64,000 bases of DNA from Macrocystis pyrifera (Eukaryota > Sar > Phaeophyceae > Laminariales > Laminariaceae), in contig JASSKH010000002.1 of assembly GCA_031763025.1 (NCBI GenBank), positions 12,455,468-12,519,467 of the forward strand, given 5' to 3'. This document shows positions 24,481 to 37,160 of this stretch, piece by piece. The first letter of the stretch is position 1. Each line of letters starts with the position of its first letter. The translations under genes and the position numbers were made by a program. The notes beneath the pieces are model-generated. The model saw only the letters and a program-made list of their open reading frames with translations. It ran no database searches and was not told the DNA's origin.

Positions 24481-24936
24481 TTCTTCCGGTATTTCTGCTT
24501 CACTGTCGGCGCGCGAACATTATAACGAACCTGGTACATTCCTACGAGGGTTTCGCATGGGTGCCGGCGAACAGGAGCAATAAAGCCAATGCCAAAAGTA
24601 GTACCTGTCAGAAGCCAGAGCAATCTAATTGACCACTATAACAACAGTACCGTTGTATCATTATCAAGCTCGTTTTCTGGTATGAAGTTCCCGTCTTCAT
24701 TTTGGAAACGTTAACTCCCACAGCAGTAGTCCCATGTCTCTCTCAGGCTCGGGTGTGATACCTGGTATTCCTTTACCAGTCTCTCTCAGGTCAGGCGCAT
24801 TCATGAGCTTCACCATCAAATTTAAGCTCTCAGTTCTTATGATCATTTCTGAAAATACTCAGTTCTACAGTAAGTGTGATTTCTCGCCCTATCAGAGAGG
24901 CTCAGTTGGGTACAGCAGCAGTCTAGTATGCATCTA
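24481..24936. other. No recognisable feature
   Basis: CTCTCAGGCTCG-type short repeats near 24,740-24,790; nothing else. Confidence 0.45.
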
Positions 24937-25830
24937 CAAGCGCTTCGCGTCGCGGGCGGTTTCGCCGGCTACGCTCGCTCAGGAGGAAGAATGTAAGGAA
25001 GCAAACGGTAGGTGCAAACAGGCCATTTGCAAATGCCAAGAGCTTCATGCTCCATCCAGGAAAACAACCCGAACGCCGCATGCCGTACGTACGTACATAC
25101 CCCAGGTAGGGTACATATTCTCTTCTTTTGATATGCTATATATACGAAAGAGAAAGCACACCACGGCAAAGCAGCACCGCGAAAACTATGAAAATAAAAC
25201 CGAAAAATTCAGAAAGAAAGAAAAATACCCGTCCCCTCTCATGAAATTACCTCTCTCATGAAATTATTTACTGCCTGATTGAAACACCTTACACCGGTCC
25301 CAAAGAAAAAAGCGAACAATAGAGCTTCTCTCTTACTCTCGTACGCCGCTCGCCTCTCTGGCGACCTACTCGCCACCGATTCGGTCCCGGAAAAGCTTTC
25401 CCCCCTCTCTGCCACAGTGAGCTCCGTCGCCCGCCTCGCGTCGAGATCGGTGCTCACCGCGGCCCCCGTTCGCCAGCACGACAATGTTGGTGTTCAGACT
25501 GCGTAGCTCTCTCTGTGAACTTCAGTTTGGTCGCAAAAATAAGCACCGTTTGATTTATTTTTTTTGCAAAACCAAACGACCCTCACAGACTCGTGCGCAA
25601 TATACCCGGGGCCACACCAGGAGGCCAGACAGAGCCCATTCATGCTTCCTTCGTGTCTCGAAGGACACGTAACGCCTAGCCACAAAAACGGCGACCGCGT
25701 CCCTTCCACCCCCCCCTCTACCCGTCAGCACCCGCTGACACCCGCAACGGCGCCGGGCTCGCCCGCGGTACCGTGCTCTGGGTACGCGTACCCACACAAA
25801 ACTAAATAAGAAAAAAGGAAGAAATCTCGC
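24937..25830 (-). repeat. Family R2 unit 1
   Basis: A direct copy of the following unit (25,835-26,775), with CTTGCAAATGCCAAGAGCT, TGCTCCATCCAGGAAAACAA, GACCAGGGCC... landmarks shared throughout. Read on the minus strand, all three units keep a frame containing RRATELTVAERGESF or a decayed form of it, so a small protein is possible but unproven. Confidence 0.8.
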
Positions 25831-25834
25831 CGGC

Positions 25835-26775
25835 AAGGTTCCGCTCGCTACGCTTGCTCACGAGCAAGAATGGAACGGGACAAACGGTACAAACAATTAG
25901 GTGCAAACAGGCTACTTGCAAATGCCAAGAGCTCTATGCTCCATCCAGGAAAACAACCCGAACGCCGCATGCCGTAAGTACGTACACATTTTCTTCTTAT
26001 TCGTATGTTTTATATACGAAAGAGAAAGCACGGCACAGCACAGCAGCACCGCAAAAACTATGAAAATAAAACCGAAAAATTTAGAAAGAAAGAAAAATCT
26101 CCGTCCCTTCTCATGAAAATATTTCTGCCTGTTTGGAACACCTTGCACCGGTCCCATAGAAAAAAACGAACAGCAGAGCTCTCTCAGCCTCGTTTGCCGC
26201 CCGCCCCTTTCGCGACCACCTCGCCATCGATTCGGCCCCGGTAAAGCTTTCCCCCCTCTCTGCCACAGTGAGCTCCGTCGCCCGCCTCGGGTGAAGCCCG
26301 GTGCTCACCGCGGCCCTCGTTCGCCAGCTCGACAATGTTGGTGCTACGACTGCGTAACTCTCTCTGTGAACTTCAGCTTGGTCGCAAAAATAAGCACCGC
26401 TTCAATTTATTTTTTTGCAAAACCAAACGACCCTTGCAGACTCGAATAGAATGTGACCGGGGCGACACCAGGAGGCCAGACAGAGCCCATTCATGCTTCC
26501 TTCGTGTCTCGATGGACACGCGACGCCTAGCCACAAAAACGGCGACCGCGCTCCTTTCAACCCCCCCTCTACCCGTCAGCACTCGCTGACACCCGCGACG
26601 GCGCCGGGCTCGCCCGCGGTGCCGTGCTCTAGGTACGCGCACCCACACGAAACGAAATAAGAAAAAAAGAAGAAAAGGCTCTCGCCGGCAAGTAATAGAA
26701 GGAGGCGGTGTTCAAGTGGGAGCTCTGAGAGTCCAGGGATGTACCAGTCGAGCACGCTCAGAGAAAAATATGTCT
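25835..26775 (-). repeat. Family R2 unit 2, left arm of a large inverted repeat
   Basis: It pairs as an inverted repeat with 27,048-28,032 and is also a direct repeat of 24,937-25,830. Its inner edge (GGGAGCTCTGAGAGTCCAGG to GAGCACGCTCAGAG) is present in the facing arm but missing from unit 1. Confidence 0.85.
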
Positions 26776-27047
26776 GGAAGTAGGTTTATGTTTCGTTCTT
26801 GTCTCAGGCTCGTTTCTGGGCAGAATGGTATGTACCTGGTATGATTTACTGCAGCAGTACAACTGTACAGCAGTACTCGGTCATTACTGCTGCTGTAATA
26901 CAGCAATTACACCGTGAAAAGGTAGCCATGAACTAACCCGCGAAAAGAAGATACCCTGGAATTATTAGGCCAAGTTTTAGTTGTCCTATTGTACTGTGCA
27001 AAGACTGTTATTTGTTCTTCTTACTGTAGTATATAATTATTTACAGA
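26776..27047. other. Spacer of the large inverted repeat
   Basis: About 270 bp with several ACAGCAGTA/TACTGCTG words (26,852-26,906). No coding content. Confidence 0.6.
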
Positions 27048-29115
27048 TATCTCACTCTCTGAGCGTGCTCGGTTGGTACATTCCTGGCCCCTCAGAGCTC
27101 CCACTTGAACAACGCCCCCTTCGAATACTTGCCGGACCATACCAGCGGTTCTTTGTTTTCTCTGTTATTTTTTCACTTCCAGTTTTTTTTCTCTTCTTTC
27201 GTTCCGTATGCGCGCGTGTACTCAGAGCACGGCACCGCGGGCGAGCCGGACGCCGTCGCGGGTGTCAGCGGGTAGAGGGGGGGTTGAAAGGAGCGCGGTC
27301 GCCGCTTTCGTGGCTAGGCGTTGCGTGTCCTTCGAGACACGAAGGAAGCATGAATGGGTTGTGTTTGGCTTCCTCTGTGGAATTGGATAGAATTGCACGA
27401 GTTTATAAGGGTTGTTCGGGATTGCAAAATAACATTGAAGCGGTGCTTAATTTTGCGACCAAAACTGAAGTTCACAGAGAGAACTACGCAGTCCAAGCAC
27501 CAGCATTGTCGAGCTGGCGAATGAGGGCCACGGTGAGCACCGGACTGTACGCGCGGCGGGCGACGGGGGCTCACTGTGGCGGAGAGGGAGGAAAGCTTTA
27601 CCAGGACCGAATCGGTGGCGAGGTGGCCGCGAGAGGGGCGTGCGGCGTACGAGGCTGAGAGAAGCTCTGCTGTTCGTTTTTTCTTCTTTTGGACCGGTAC
27701 AAGGTGTTCCAATCAGGCAGAAAAATATTACATGAGAGGGGACGGGGGTGTTATTTTCTCGCCGAAATTTTCGGTTCCATTTTCATTGTTTTCGAGGTGC
27801 TGTTGTGCCGTGCTGTGCTTTCTCTTTCGTATATAAAGCGTATCAAAAAAGAAAATATAAGTACCGTACCTGGGGTATGCACGTACGTACGACATGCGGC
27901 GTTTGGGTTGTTTTTTCCTGGATGGAGCATGGAGCTCTTGGCATTTGCAAATCACCTGTTTGCACCTGATTGTTTGTACCGTCTGTTCCATCCCATTCTT
28001 GTTCCTCGTGAGCGACCGTAGCGGGCGGAACCGCCCGCGACACGAAGCGCTTGTATACTGTACTCGTGTCCCGACGAGGCAAGGCGGAGGGGGTGGACGA
28101 GGCTAAAGGCGACCCGCCCAGGGAGATAGTCGGTAGAAAACGGTCGCAACCGCGAGTCCGAGATATCGAAGAGAAAGATATGTCGAAGCTCGCGACCAGA
28201 AACAAAAAACAGGCCGCAGCACGAAGAAACAGATACCGTATAACAAGGATGAAAGCACACCCCGGTGATAACTGTGAAAATATCGTCACCGGGGGTGCTT
28301 TTGTTGGAGGGTGTGGTATCTAGCGTACGCCTGATAATAAGCACCATGCACAGGAGCCCCGCAACTCGGGGTGTGATAATGGGACGTCGGTTGCTATCGA
28401 GTGCGAACAGACTCGGCCAGATAACAGGGGGTGTGATAACGACGAGGTGTGGTGGCAGTATCTTTGATCACCAAGGAGTGTGACCAGACCCCGGTCGGAT
28501 TGCAGGCCCTGTGGCTGAAGTGTTGGCCGCTTCTGTCAGAGCTTTTGGCACTTAACCAATACTGGTACCCGTCGTCGGGGTTTGAGCTACGGCAGGAGTG
28601 GCAGTACCAGTACGGTGCTGGTAGGAGAGAGGACCCGAAAAAAAACTAGGTGATCCTCGCTTCAGGCGTGGCAGCAGCAGGTACCGGTGGGGTTCGGGCC
28701 GCAGGCTCGATCAGCCCACTGTGATGGGCTGAAAGAGTTGCCTCCATGCTGGCACCGGTCATACCGGTGCATGCGTGTTGTGGGTGAATGGTGTCCACCG
28801 GGTGTGATACTTCGGAGTTTGATATGTTGTCAGGCGAACGTCCGAAGGGGGTGTGGTATTCCACGTACCCCGGTGATAAAGTGACGGTCAAAAAACAATA
28901 TAAAAAAAATATACCCCCGGGTTTGCTATCATTCGTGTAATTCGGTAGATACCCCGAAACCAGAAAAAAGTAGAACCTTGCTGTCTCCACAAGAAGCAAC
29001 CTCGATATTTTTCCATCTCCGAAAAATTCACGCTGTTTAGGGTCGCTGCGTTCGGCGGCGGCGGGCGATCCCTATGGAGTGCGGGCGCGGAAATAGGCGG
29101 GGCTGAGGCCGAGGA
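27048..29115 (+). repeat. Family R2 longest copy, right arm plus distal part
   Basis: 27,048-28,032 is the inverted match to 25,835-26,775. From 28,060 it continues into the distal part also found at 24,003-24,480, ending with GGAACGCGATATAAAC. The distal part is split by about 0.6 kb of extra sequence (about 28,273-28,879) bordered by ACCCCGGTGATAA on both sides and containing many GGTGTG(G/A)TA phrases. This is the best guide to the full family, about 1.4 kb without the extra piece. Confidence 0.75.
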
Positions 29116-30439
29116 ACGCGATATAAACTACTAATGCTGCTCAGCAGCAGCAGCAGCAGTCGTCACGTTGTGCCAAAATACAAAATACCAACACAACTTG
29201 ACTCTAGCGCACTCGTCACGTCTCTTCGCCGCCAGGCCGGAGGCAGTCAGAGTGGGCTCGGACAGTTGGGTCCTGCGCGCAGTGCAGCGCACTCAGCGCA
29301 TCTCTTCGCGCCGATAGACCACAACAACGGCAGTTGGTCCCGGCGTTTGCTCCAATCTCTGCAAGCACAATTAATCCGATATTTCCGTATAGGAGGACTG
29401 TTTCGATCTGCGAAGTTCACAGCTGAAAATGCGATCAGGTCAAAATCTGAAGCTCAAAAATCTCAATCACATAGGAAACTGCCTGATAAGCGAAAGCAAT
29501 CTAGAGTTGCGCCCCGTCAGAACCGGGTACCCGGAACCGTCGGAACCGGAACTGTCCTGATCCAACTCATGGAATCGCGGGTATCTGTACCCCGGGCGCC
29601 CGTTAATTGTGCTATACGGAGCCCCCCAGACTGGGGTATACATTGATATATACGGTGCCCCTAGACTCTCGTCTCTCGCCCGTACAGACTACGAAGACGT
29701 CCGTCGTCCCTGACAACTATCAATACCAAGGCATGCCTTTTTTATTTCTTGTTTTTTGCTTCGGGCACGATCGATTCTCGTGCAGTTGTGTGGTAGGGTG
29801 CAGGTTGCATTGACTGAATTGTTGGCTGAGGGTTCGGGTTTTGAACTGCAGTAACTGTTGCTGGACTTTTTATGTAACACGAAGAACTCTTTTATATCTT
29901 ACCCTTTTGTCTTACCTGGTACATGTTTCGGTTTGTTCTTGGACTTTTTCCCGGCACTTAGAAGTCCCAAAACCTTTCGATGTGTTGCTGTTCGCAGAGA
30001 GACCGACGTAATTGCGGAAATGAGATCGAGCACCATGGTTTCCCCGCGGGGTTGATATTGGATGTTTGACGAGATGAAGTGAACGGATATCGATCTGCAT
30101 TGATATATTTTGGGATGTTACTACAGCGAGGTCTGTTGATATATGTATGTGTTTTTTGCTGTAGCTACTACACAGTAGTAGTGTAGGCGAAGGTTTACAC
30201 AGCATTTCTTAGTTCCTCTGCTGATATTTTTTTTTCGCAGTTTCTGGGTTGTGGGTTTTTTTCGCATGATTTGTTTGATGCACGCAATAATATTCGAAGG
30301 GTCGTCCTGATGACTTGACGAGCGAAATAAGGGTAGAAGGAAAATACCCCTATTTGCCCTATGCCTTTTCTTTCTGGTATGATTCATGAAAAGAGACGAA
30401 ATTAAGTCATGCCCTCCCACCTTCTACCCTAGTACCTGT
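29116..30439. other. No gene called
   Basis: A 170-codon open frame at 29,134-29,646 is serine- and arginine-rich with no motif. No supporting splice or duplicate. Confidence 0.45.
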
Positions 30440-30673
30440 TACCACGCCGCCGTGCCAACGCTCAAACGGGGGAGCAAATAGTGTATGGTAACCCGTGTAC
30501 CCGTGTCCGCCCTACCATACCGCCGCTCAAAAGCTAAAAGGGGAGTAAATAGTGTATGGTAACACGGGTATCCGTGTCTACCGGGACACGGGTACCCGGT
30601 TCCGGTTCCGGCCCGACCCGGTCGGGTACCCGGTTCCGGTTCCGGCCCGACCCGGTCGGGTACCCGGTTCCAA
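30440..30673 (+). repeat. Nested GC-rich tandem repeats
   Basis: A segment of about 75 bp (CGCTCAAA...GGGGAG(C/T)AAATAGTGTATGGTAAC) is doubled at 30,460-30,580. It is followed by 2.5 copies of a 34-bp unit made of GGGTACCCGG and TTCCGGTTCCGG words at 30,591-30,673. Confidence 0.85.
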
Positions 30674-31639
30674 AATTTCGAGGCCGGGGTGCAACTCTAA
30701 AGCAATCGAAGAGCCTGGAACAAAGCAAAATTCAATGGGGATCGTTGACAATACTGCTGTATCCACACAAACAACCTTCTTGGGAATTCAGACGGAAAAA
30801 CAGGCGAAATAAAGTGGCAACTACAGCAATGGCCACTGCGTGATTGGTGATTGGAGGATGATACAAATTGGCAATGTGGTGCCCGAGTTACAATGCAGGG
30901 TGTCGTACGGCACGGGCGGAACATTATCCTACTCGTACTGCTGAGTGCTCACGGTGCTCTTGGACGGCTGTCGTTGTTCTAGTCGCTATTTCGGACCCCC
31001 GAATGGGTTAAGAAGGGAGTCTCCCACCGGTTGCGACACTGGCACCTCAGATGACACCTCCGACTATTTGCGAGGCGCGCTGTGTCAGGAGGGAAGGCTG
31101 GGTCATGAGGGCACACTGCAACCTTCAGAAGAATACCAACCCCACCAAAAGCGGGGTCGCCATCGGTAGGCAATTCTCAAATCTCTCGCCATACATACCA
31201 CAGATACATTATAATGAGGCGCGCGAAGCGCGAAGCGTGAGCCTTTTTTTTTTTTTGGTTTTCCAAGGGAAAAAAAGCCTTTTCATAGCGGCTCGGATAC
31301 GAGCGTAGGGTGCCTTGCGTTGAGTTTCTCTGTATGTGTGTGGGTGTGTGTGGGTGTGATTCAACATTCTTTTGGGCCACGTTTGACCACCGCGCTCAAC
31401 GAACACGGCGCACCAATTCCAGTCCCGGCGGGCTCTGTGCGCGCACACACACAAGCGAAACCTTCTCGTGCGGGTGCGGTGGTAAGTCGTTCACAGTTGG
31501 TCGAGCTAGGTGCGGCAACGTGTGTAGGCACACGTTTGTGCTGGGCCACGTTGAAAAAACACAGAACCAACAACCGTAAAATATTATAACGGTTTTTCAT
31601 TGTTGAGTTCTACATAACGAAACCCAACTCTACGAGTAC
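30674..31639. other. No recognisable feature
   Basis: A (GTGTG)n-like short run at 31,333-31,360; otherwise nothing seen. Confidence 0.5.
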
Positions 31640-32100
31640 TCGTAGGCAGACTGTGCCTGTCCACAGCAACGTTCGGGCCACGGCCCCGAAACATCTTGCA
31701 GGTGGTATTGTCAGGCCCACCCTCCTACTGATCAGGGGACGGAGAATAAGCAGGAGAAAATCTGCTGTAGTTGTTGTACAGCAGTAGTAGTAGTGGTGGC
31801 ATTTGCCGCTAGAAGCTCTGTTGGACACACGTCATGTTGTAGATTTTTGGTCTTCAAATTATGAGTGCGGAACCAGGAAACACATGTACGAAGGGTTCCG
31901 GCACAAGCCGAGCGTTCAGCGATGCTGACCCTGGCCTCGTGTGTCCTACTGCTGCTGCTGCTGCTGTTTTGCTGCTGGAGAAGCTCTGCTGTAAATGTCG
32001 TACATCAGTAGTAACGGTGGCACCTGCTACCTGCTACGAGAAGTCTTCTCTCTTGGACAGAGCATGTCATGTGCATATTTTTCGTCTTCAAATGATGCCG
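31640..32100 (+). repeat. Imperfect tandem duplication of a dispersed CTG-type repeat
   Basis: CTGCTGTA-TTGTAC(A)(G/T)CAGTAGTA, GGTGGCA, AGAAG(C/T)(T/-)CT, TTGGACA-(A/-)G-CATGT and TTCTTCAAAT phrases occur at 31,760-31,860 and 31,980-32,095. Related sequence recurs near 32,905-33,063 and, better, at 57,226-57,330. Confidence 0.65.
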
Positions 32101-32233
32101 AGCATAAGTGCCGGTCCTAACGGGAGCAAAACAAACGAATAAAAAAAACGAAGAGCAGAACTAAAGAGCACGCGAGTTTTATTGGTCAAATTAAAAAAAA
32201 TTAGAAGTAGAGATCCCGATACCTCCGTTTTCA

Positions 32234-32280
32234 CATTTCGTTTTTTTCAAGTCCTCTGAGGACTTGAAAAAAACGAAATG
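32234..32280. repeat. Perfect 23-bp-arm palindrome
   Basis: CATTTCGTTTTTTTCAAGTC plus CTC is followed by one T and then its exact reverse complement. The hairpin ends on both sides at CATTTCG/CGAAATG. No flanking gene is supported, so a role as a terminator cannot be claimed. It may be a tiny foldback element. Confidence 0.9.
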
Positions 32281-34696
32281 GGTGCCAAAATAAACGCAAT
32301 ATGGGATACCCAGGGTCGAGGAGGAACATAGGAGGAGCTCGAAGCGTTGGGATGAAGTTCTGATAAAGTTTCTACGACCGGTTGGCAAGCGCACGATGCC
32401 CGAGGTAGTGCATGTGGCTGCCACGCGGCTTGTCGGCTGACGGCGCGAGCATACATGGGTAGGGAATCACCGGCCCTGGGAGATCAGGAAGTGGCTGTGG
32501 CGGTAAAATTTTCGACATGAGTCCCACTTAACATTCAAACGTCTGCCATCGAACAGCGATGGCCGACACACAAGTTCTACGTCGTAGAGTACTCCGGAAG
32601 GAGCGAGTTGGACCACGATAAGCGCCTGCTCGAGGGTGCCTCACGTGTGCGGGTTGTGTATATCCACCGCCGCTGCAATCGCCGGCAATCACGTGCTGTG
32701 GCGGTTGAGTCATTCTGAAACATTGCACCGCGTAAAAAATCGACTTGGCTTCTTCTTTTTGTTTCGTTTTTTTTTCCTCGTTACCTGGGTCGATTTTGGG
32801 AAGTTGATTATTTTTTGGGATCGGCAGAAAAGAAATACGCCAAACCCCACCCTAACCTGAACTTCGCAAACACCATATTATGCTGAATTTCAATAGAAAA
32901 CACTAACTTGTTGGACAAAACATGTCAGGTGTGTGTGTTGTTCACATCATACCGTTCTTTCTACCCGCCGACATCCAGCACAACCAGTGTCCGTGCCGAT
33001 TCTTCAATCCCTGAGAGATACAAGTTCTGTGGTCACAGCAGTGTAGATTCTCGTCTCCAAATTATTTTGCCGGATTTCGAGTTGGAAACCAGGATACTCA
33101 CGACAAAATCCAGTATTTGTTACGGGTGTGTGCGTACTGCTGTGTTTTTCATACATAAAGAGCAAAAGAGGCGAAGAACATTTACGACATTGAGATTCAC
33201 CAACCACGGCGTGAGTAGGTAGATTCGTTCGTGTTGGTTCAGCACATGTATATGTATACGTCTGTTTGTCACATCTTCGTACTTTAGCCAACTTTTCTCT
33301 TCGTACAAAGCCCTTTTCGGCATAACACCAGATGCTCGGACACAGGAAGCCCGGCCGGACACATTGGTCGAGGTCTCGGCGCGGTCCGCGCACTCTGGGG
33401 CACGTGGCGGGCGCCCAAAGTTTTTTTTCCCGCGGGAGTGGATAAGACGATTTCCCTTGTTTCAGTACGAGAGGCCTTATTCTGTACGTACGTATCGGTA
33501 CCTGCTGTCTGTTTTCTCTCCCAGGCTCTCATGAGCTGTGAGCACACGGCACAGGCATATACCAGGTACACAACAGACAACATGCACAGATCCCATCGTT
33601 CCAACGCTGCCGCCCACACGCCGTGCGTGTTCGACACACCCATACGCGCAGTGTTGCTGTGGTTGGTTGTGTTTGTCGGAGGCTGCCGTCCGCATTCCAT
33701 CGTCTGCCATATATTTTTTCATCCTTATGTATCCAGCGTGACGTATAATATCTCTATACATTTTTTTTGGGTTGTTGCACGGAGCACGGACCACCGCCTA
33801 GAGAACAATACCCACAGCAGTGCACAGAGCGTGCTTACCCCCAGCTTCCTACAGCACCACAACCCTGCTGCCCAGCAGCAGCAGTGGGCACACCTTGCGT
33901 GTATGGATGATCGTATTGCGGCTATCAAAGTTGGTTTATCGGAGATTTCGATCAATCACTTAACCACGCTACGATCACACCACCAGCATCACCTCTCTCT
34001 CCGCTTCTTCTGCTTATTGCTGTGTGTGATCGTGTGATCCAACATTGCCACTGCTCCAGCTGTGCTCAGCACAGTGCGCCAACAGCAGCAGCAGGCAGGA
34101 TACTAAGCGCATGTGGAAGATCCGCGCTGTACGCTCAGTACTAGTGTTCGTTGTTGTTGTCATCGGCACATTGGCCTATGCACGTACCTTCCGCAATACG
34201 TGACCGGCATTTTTTGCTCGGTACCGATTATCCCCGGGTCGATATATTCGTCGACTCGAGTACAAAATAAACAAATCATTCTTGTACAACACTGCTAGCT
34301 GTACAACAACTCGTTTTTACAGCAGCGTTCGTACGAAACACATTTTACAGCAGTAGTTCTGAATGCTGTGTGTCCTACACTGGTGACAGATTGATCCTAG
34401 AGCCAGCTGAAAGGGGATCAGCACACGTACGTTCCTCACGAGGCATTTTGCAGCAGTACCGCTGTTTATGCAATCGTACCTGCATAATCTACTCTACAGT
34501 AGTAACTGGTGTAGGAGATCGTGCAATGTGTTTTAGACTGCGTAAAAAACACGACGTGCCAGTTGTACGAACACTGCTCATACTGCGCTCGATAAAAATT
34601 TCGTTTCCGAGGTTCGACTCGCATCATCCACGGGTTTTTTTTTTCAGTAAACCAACAGCAGTACATTCATTATTATCATTGGTATTATTATTATTA
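32281..34696. other. No gene called
   Basis: Many overlapping open frames of up to 199 codons (33,438-34,037), none with a recognisable motif or a duplicate. CAG/CTG words are frequent. Confidence 0.45.
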
Positions 34697-34699
34697 TTA

Positions 34700-35517
34700 G
34701 ACCAACTATTATGTGAAATTTTTGAGACGTTATTTCTGGAGAGTATTTTTCTAGTTCTGAGGCTCCAGAAATATGTGGACGAAAAATGAGAACCATCCAT
34801 TATGGCTTCTGATCGTCAAAACTGGTTTTACATACAGCAGTACCAGGTATTAGTAGTATTGATTGGTTGGTTTCGTGACGAGGCGTCCGAGAGCTGTTCT
34901 TTTTTTACATGGCTGTGGCCCGCGACATTTTCGTCCAAGTTGTTTCTCGGTTGTCTCGGCGCGGCTTCGCTCGTCGTGAACGTTTCATGGCGGGCAAGTC
35001 GTCCTCCTCGTCGTCATCGAGGTCCGCGATTGCAGCGGCTGCCGCGAGCGTGGTTTCATAGTACTAGAGGATCATCGCCGACCATGTCGAATCGGCATCG
35101 CTGCTGCTTCTCCTCCTGCTGCTGCTGCTGCTGCTGCTAGCTAGTAACTGCTGCTGACGCTGCCGCTGCTATCGCTTCTAGGTGATGGAGAGGCCATCTC
35201 CCACACGAGCACCGTAGGCCGTACGTACAGCTAGCCGTTGGTGTGAGTGGAAGGTGTATGTACTGCTGTGGTGGACAGGTGGGCAGCAGAAGGCAGAGCA
35301 TCCAAAATCCAAATTTCTCAGTTCCTAGAGGTACGCGACACCGCTCAGAACTGGGCTCAGTTGTGAGAGGATTTGCTGATTTCTGCCCCCTCCAGGAACT
35401 GAGACCAAAAATATCGATGTTTTTCTGACCCATAATAGATGGTTCTTATTTCTGAACGTCGGAGATCGCTGAAAAATCCAGAAATAACGTCTCAAAAACT
35501 TCCCATAATAGTTGGTC
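34700..35517 (+). mobile_element. PIF/Harbinger-like non-autonomous element, copy A
   Basis: It is 818 bp long. It opens GACCAACTATTATG(T)GAA and ends TTCCCATAATAGTTGGTC, giving inverted ends of about 40 bp that include GAGACGTTATTTCTGG. It is flanked by TTA on both sides, the 3-bp TWA duplication of the PIF/Harbinger superfamily. On the minus strand, near 34,905-35,065, one frame encodes an acidic stretch (DDDEEDDLP) followed by RRAKPRRDNRETTW, which recalls the start of Harbinger transposases. It lacks the catalytic part, so it looks like an internal-deletion derivative. Confidence 0.85.

Positions 35518-35557
<40 letters not shown>
35518..35557 (+). repeat. (TTA)n microsatellite
   Basis: About 13 TTA units directly abut copy A of the PIF/Harbinger-like element and supply its target duplication. 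Confidence 0.95.
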
Positions 35558-36169
35558 GCAGAACATTATCGGAAGAATGAGAGAATGTGAGTTTTGTACG
35601 TACGTAAGAAGTTCAAGCCAATCAGATGACTGCGGTGATTCACGGTAGCATGAATCGTAGCCCTTGGTACACACCTTGTCTGATACGTAGCCGCAGCCTA
35701 CACGTATCAGCGCAGTGAAGCAGAGGCAGAGCTACAGGTCCAAGGTGTTAGACTAGTTTGAGTTCGAAGAGGGCTCTGTGTTGAGCGTTCGATCTGATCT
35801 GTTCGAACGCTGAGCAGGCAGGGTTTTCGCCAGCCAGACACTTTTTTGTTTTTATTTTCTTGATCGAGGGACCTTCCTTGGAGAGACTCGTTCGTGGTGT
35901 CTTGTGAGTGTACAAGAGGTGCTAGTTGGGAGTGTGGACGGAAGACCTTGTGGACTATGTCGGAGGGCATGGCAAGCGTGGCCGGACAAGCCAGCACAGG
36001 AGCGAATCGCCAAGATCGGTACCTCTGGTATGTCGTAGCACAGTGTGACGTTACCCGGGATGTTGCGCCCTCGGTGGTATCATTATGTTCGCAACTTGCA
36101 AGCACATGCGTACAGCAGTGATGGGCCGGTAGTGTGCTTGCGGGAATATTATACCAGACGCGAGCATGC
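35558..36169. other. No recognisable feature
   Basis: A 168-codon minus-strand open frame (35,707-36,213) has no motif. Confidence 0.45.
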
Positions 36170-36480
36170 ATACTCTCGTACTTTAGCTTGGTACCAAACT
36201 CGAGGAAAGGCACGATTATTAATAGTAAATAAGTGCGGATACAGCAGCAGGGTTTGTGCAGCAGTGCTCGTACCTTCTTTCAAGTGCTCGTACTCTTGTT
36301 AATAATATTAATGCGAAATATCATACCAGGTACCTCATGCGAGACTTTTATCGGTGGTACCAAACTCGAGAAAAGGTTATATGAGTATGACTGGTACAGC
36401 CATGCGTAAACAGCAGTGTTCGTGCAACAGTGGTTGTAAGTACGACATGCCAAATGCTCGTACCAGGGTATACTACCAAT
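36170..36480 (+). repeat. Tandem duplication, spacing about 167 bp
   Basis: GGTACCAAACTCGAG(G/A)AAAGG occurs at 36,190 and 36,357, with CAGCAGTG(C/T)TCGT and ATGCTCGTAC/GTGCTCGTAC phrases following in both. Confidence 0.75.
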
Positions 36481-37160
36481 GTATGGGATAGCGGTTTCCG
36501 GAAACTGGGGCGTGTGCAGTATTCTGGTAGAACGTACTCTGAGCTATTGGTGCTCTGATTGCTTCTTGGTGGTATGGGATTATCAGAGCTTACAGGCTGT
36601 GTAGCTGGTAGCGGTGGTAACTGGTATTTTATTGTCCTTCGCTACAATAATACGTGGATTGGGGTCTAACAGGTACCGGTTGCTCCACTGTAGCTTAACT
36701 ACCTATGGTGGTACAAGTTGCTGGTCACGAATCAGGGGGGTCGCGTCGGCTTCCTCGTGCATATTACGTTAGCCGTTAATCCGGGGGGAGTTTTAACGAG
36801 CGGGTTCGCGACCTCCGTGGGCACACCGCGTATCGCCGCCGAAGCGGATTACGTCGGTTCTTGTTTCTTCGTCTGCGTAGCACCCGTCCACAGGGGGGAC
36901 AGGGGTGCTGTCGCAGTGTGTGCGCCTGCTTCAGCGAAACAGGTGTCGCATCATGTGTTCGGGTGTGGGCTCGTTGCGCACCTTCGCACGTTCGCGTGTA
37001 TGTCTTGTTAGTACCTTTGTTTTTCCTCGCCGGACCCTTCGTTACGTGCTGCGTCTGCAGCGGCGGATGCTCTATGTGGGCTCCGCTTCAACGGCCGATA
37101 ACCCAGCGACGAGTGGTTGCGTTGGCGGGAGTGTCGCATGGAGGAGTACGCTCGGCACTC
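36481..37160. other. No recognisable feature
   Basis: GC-rich from 36,720; overlapping open frames without a motif. Confidence 0.45.
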
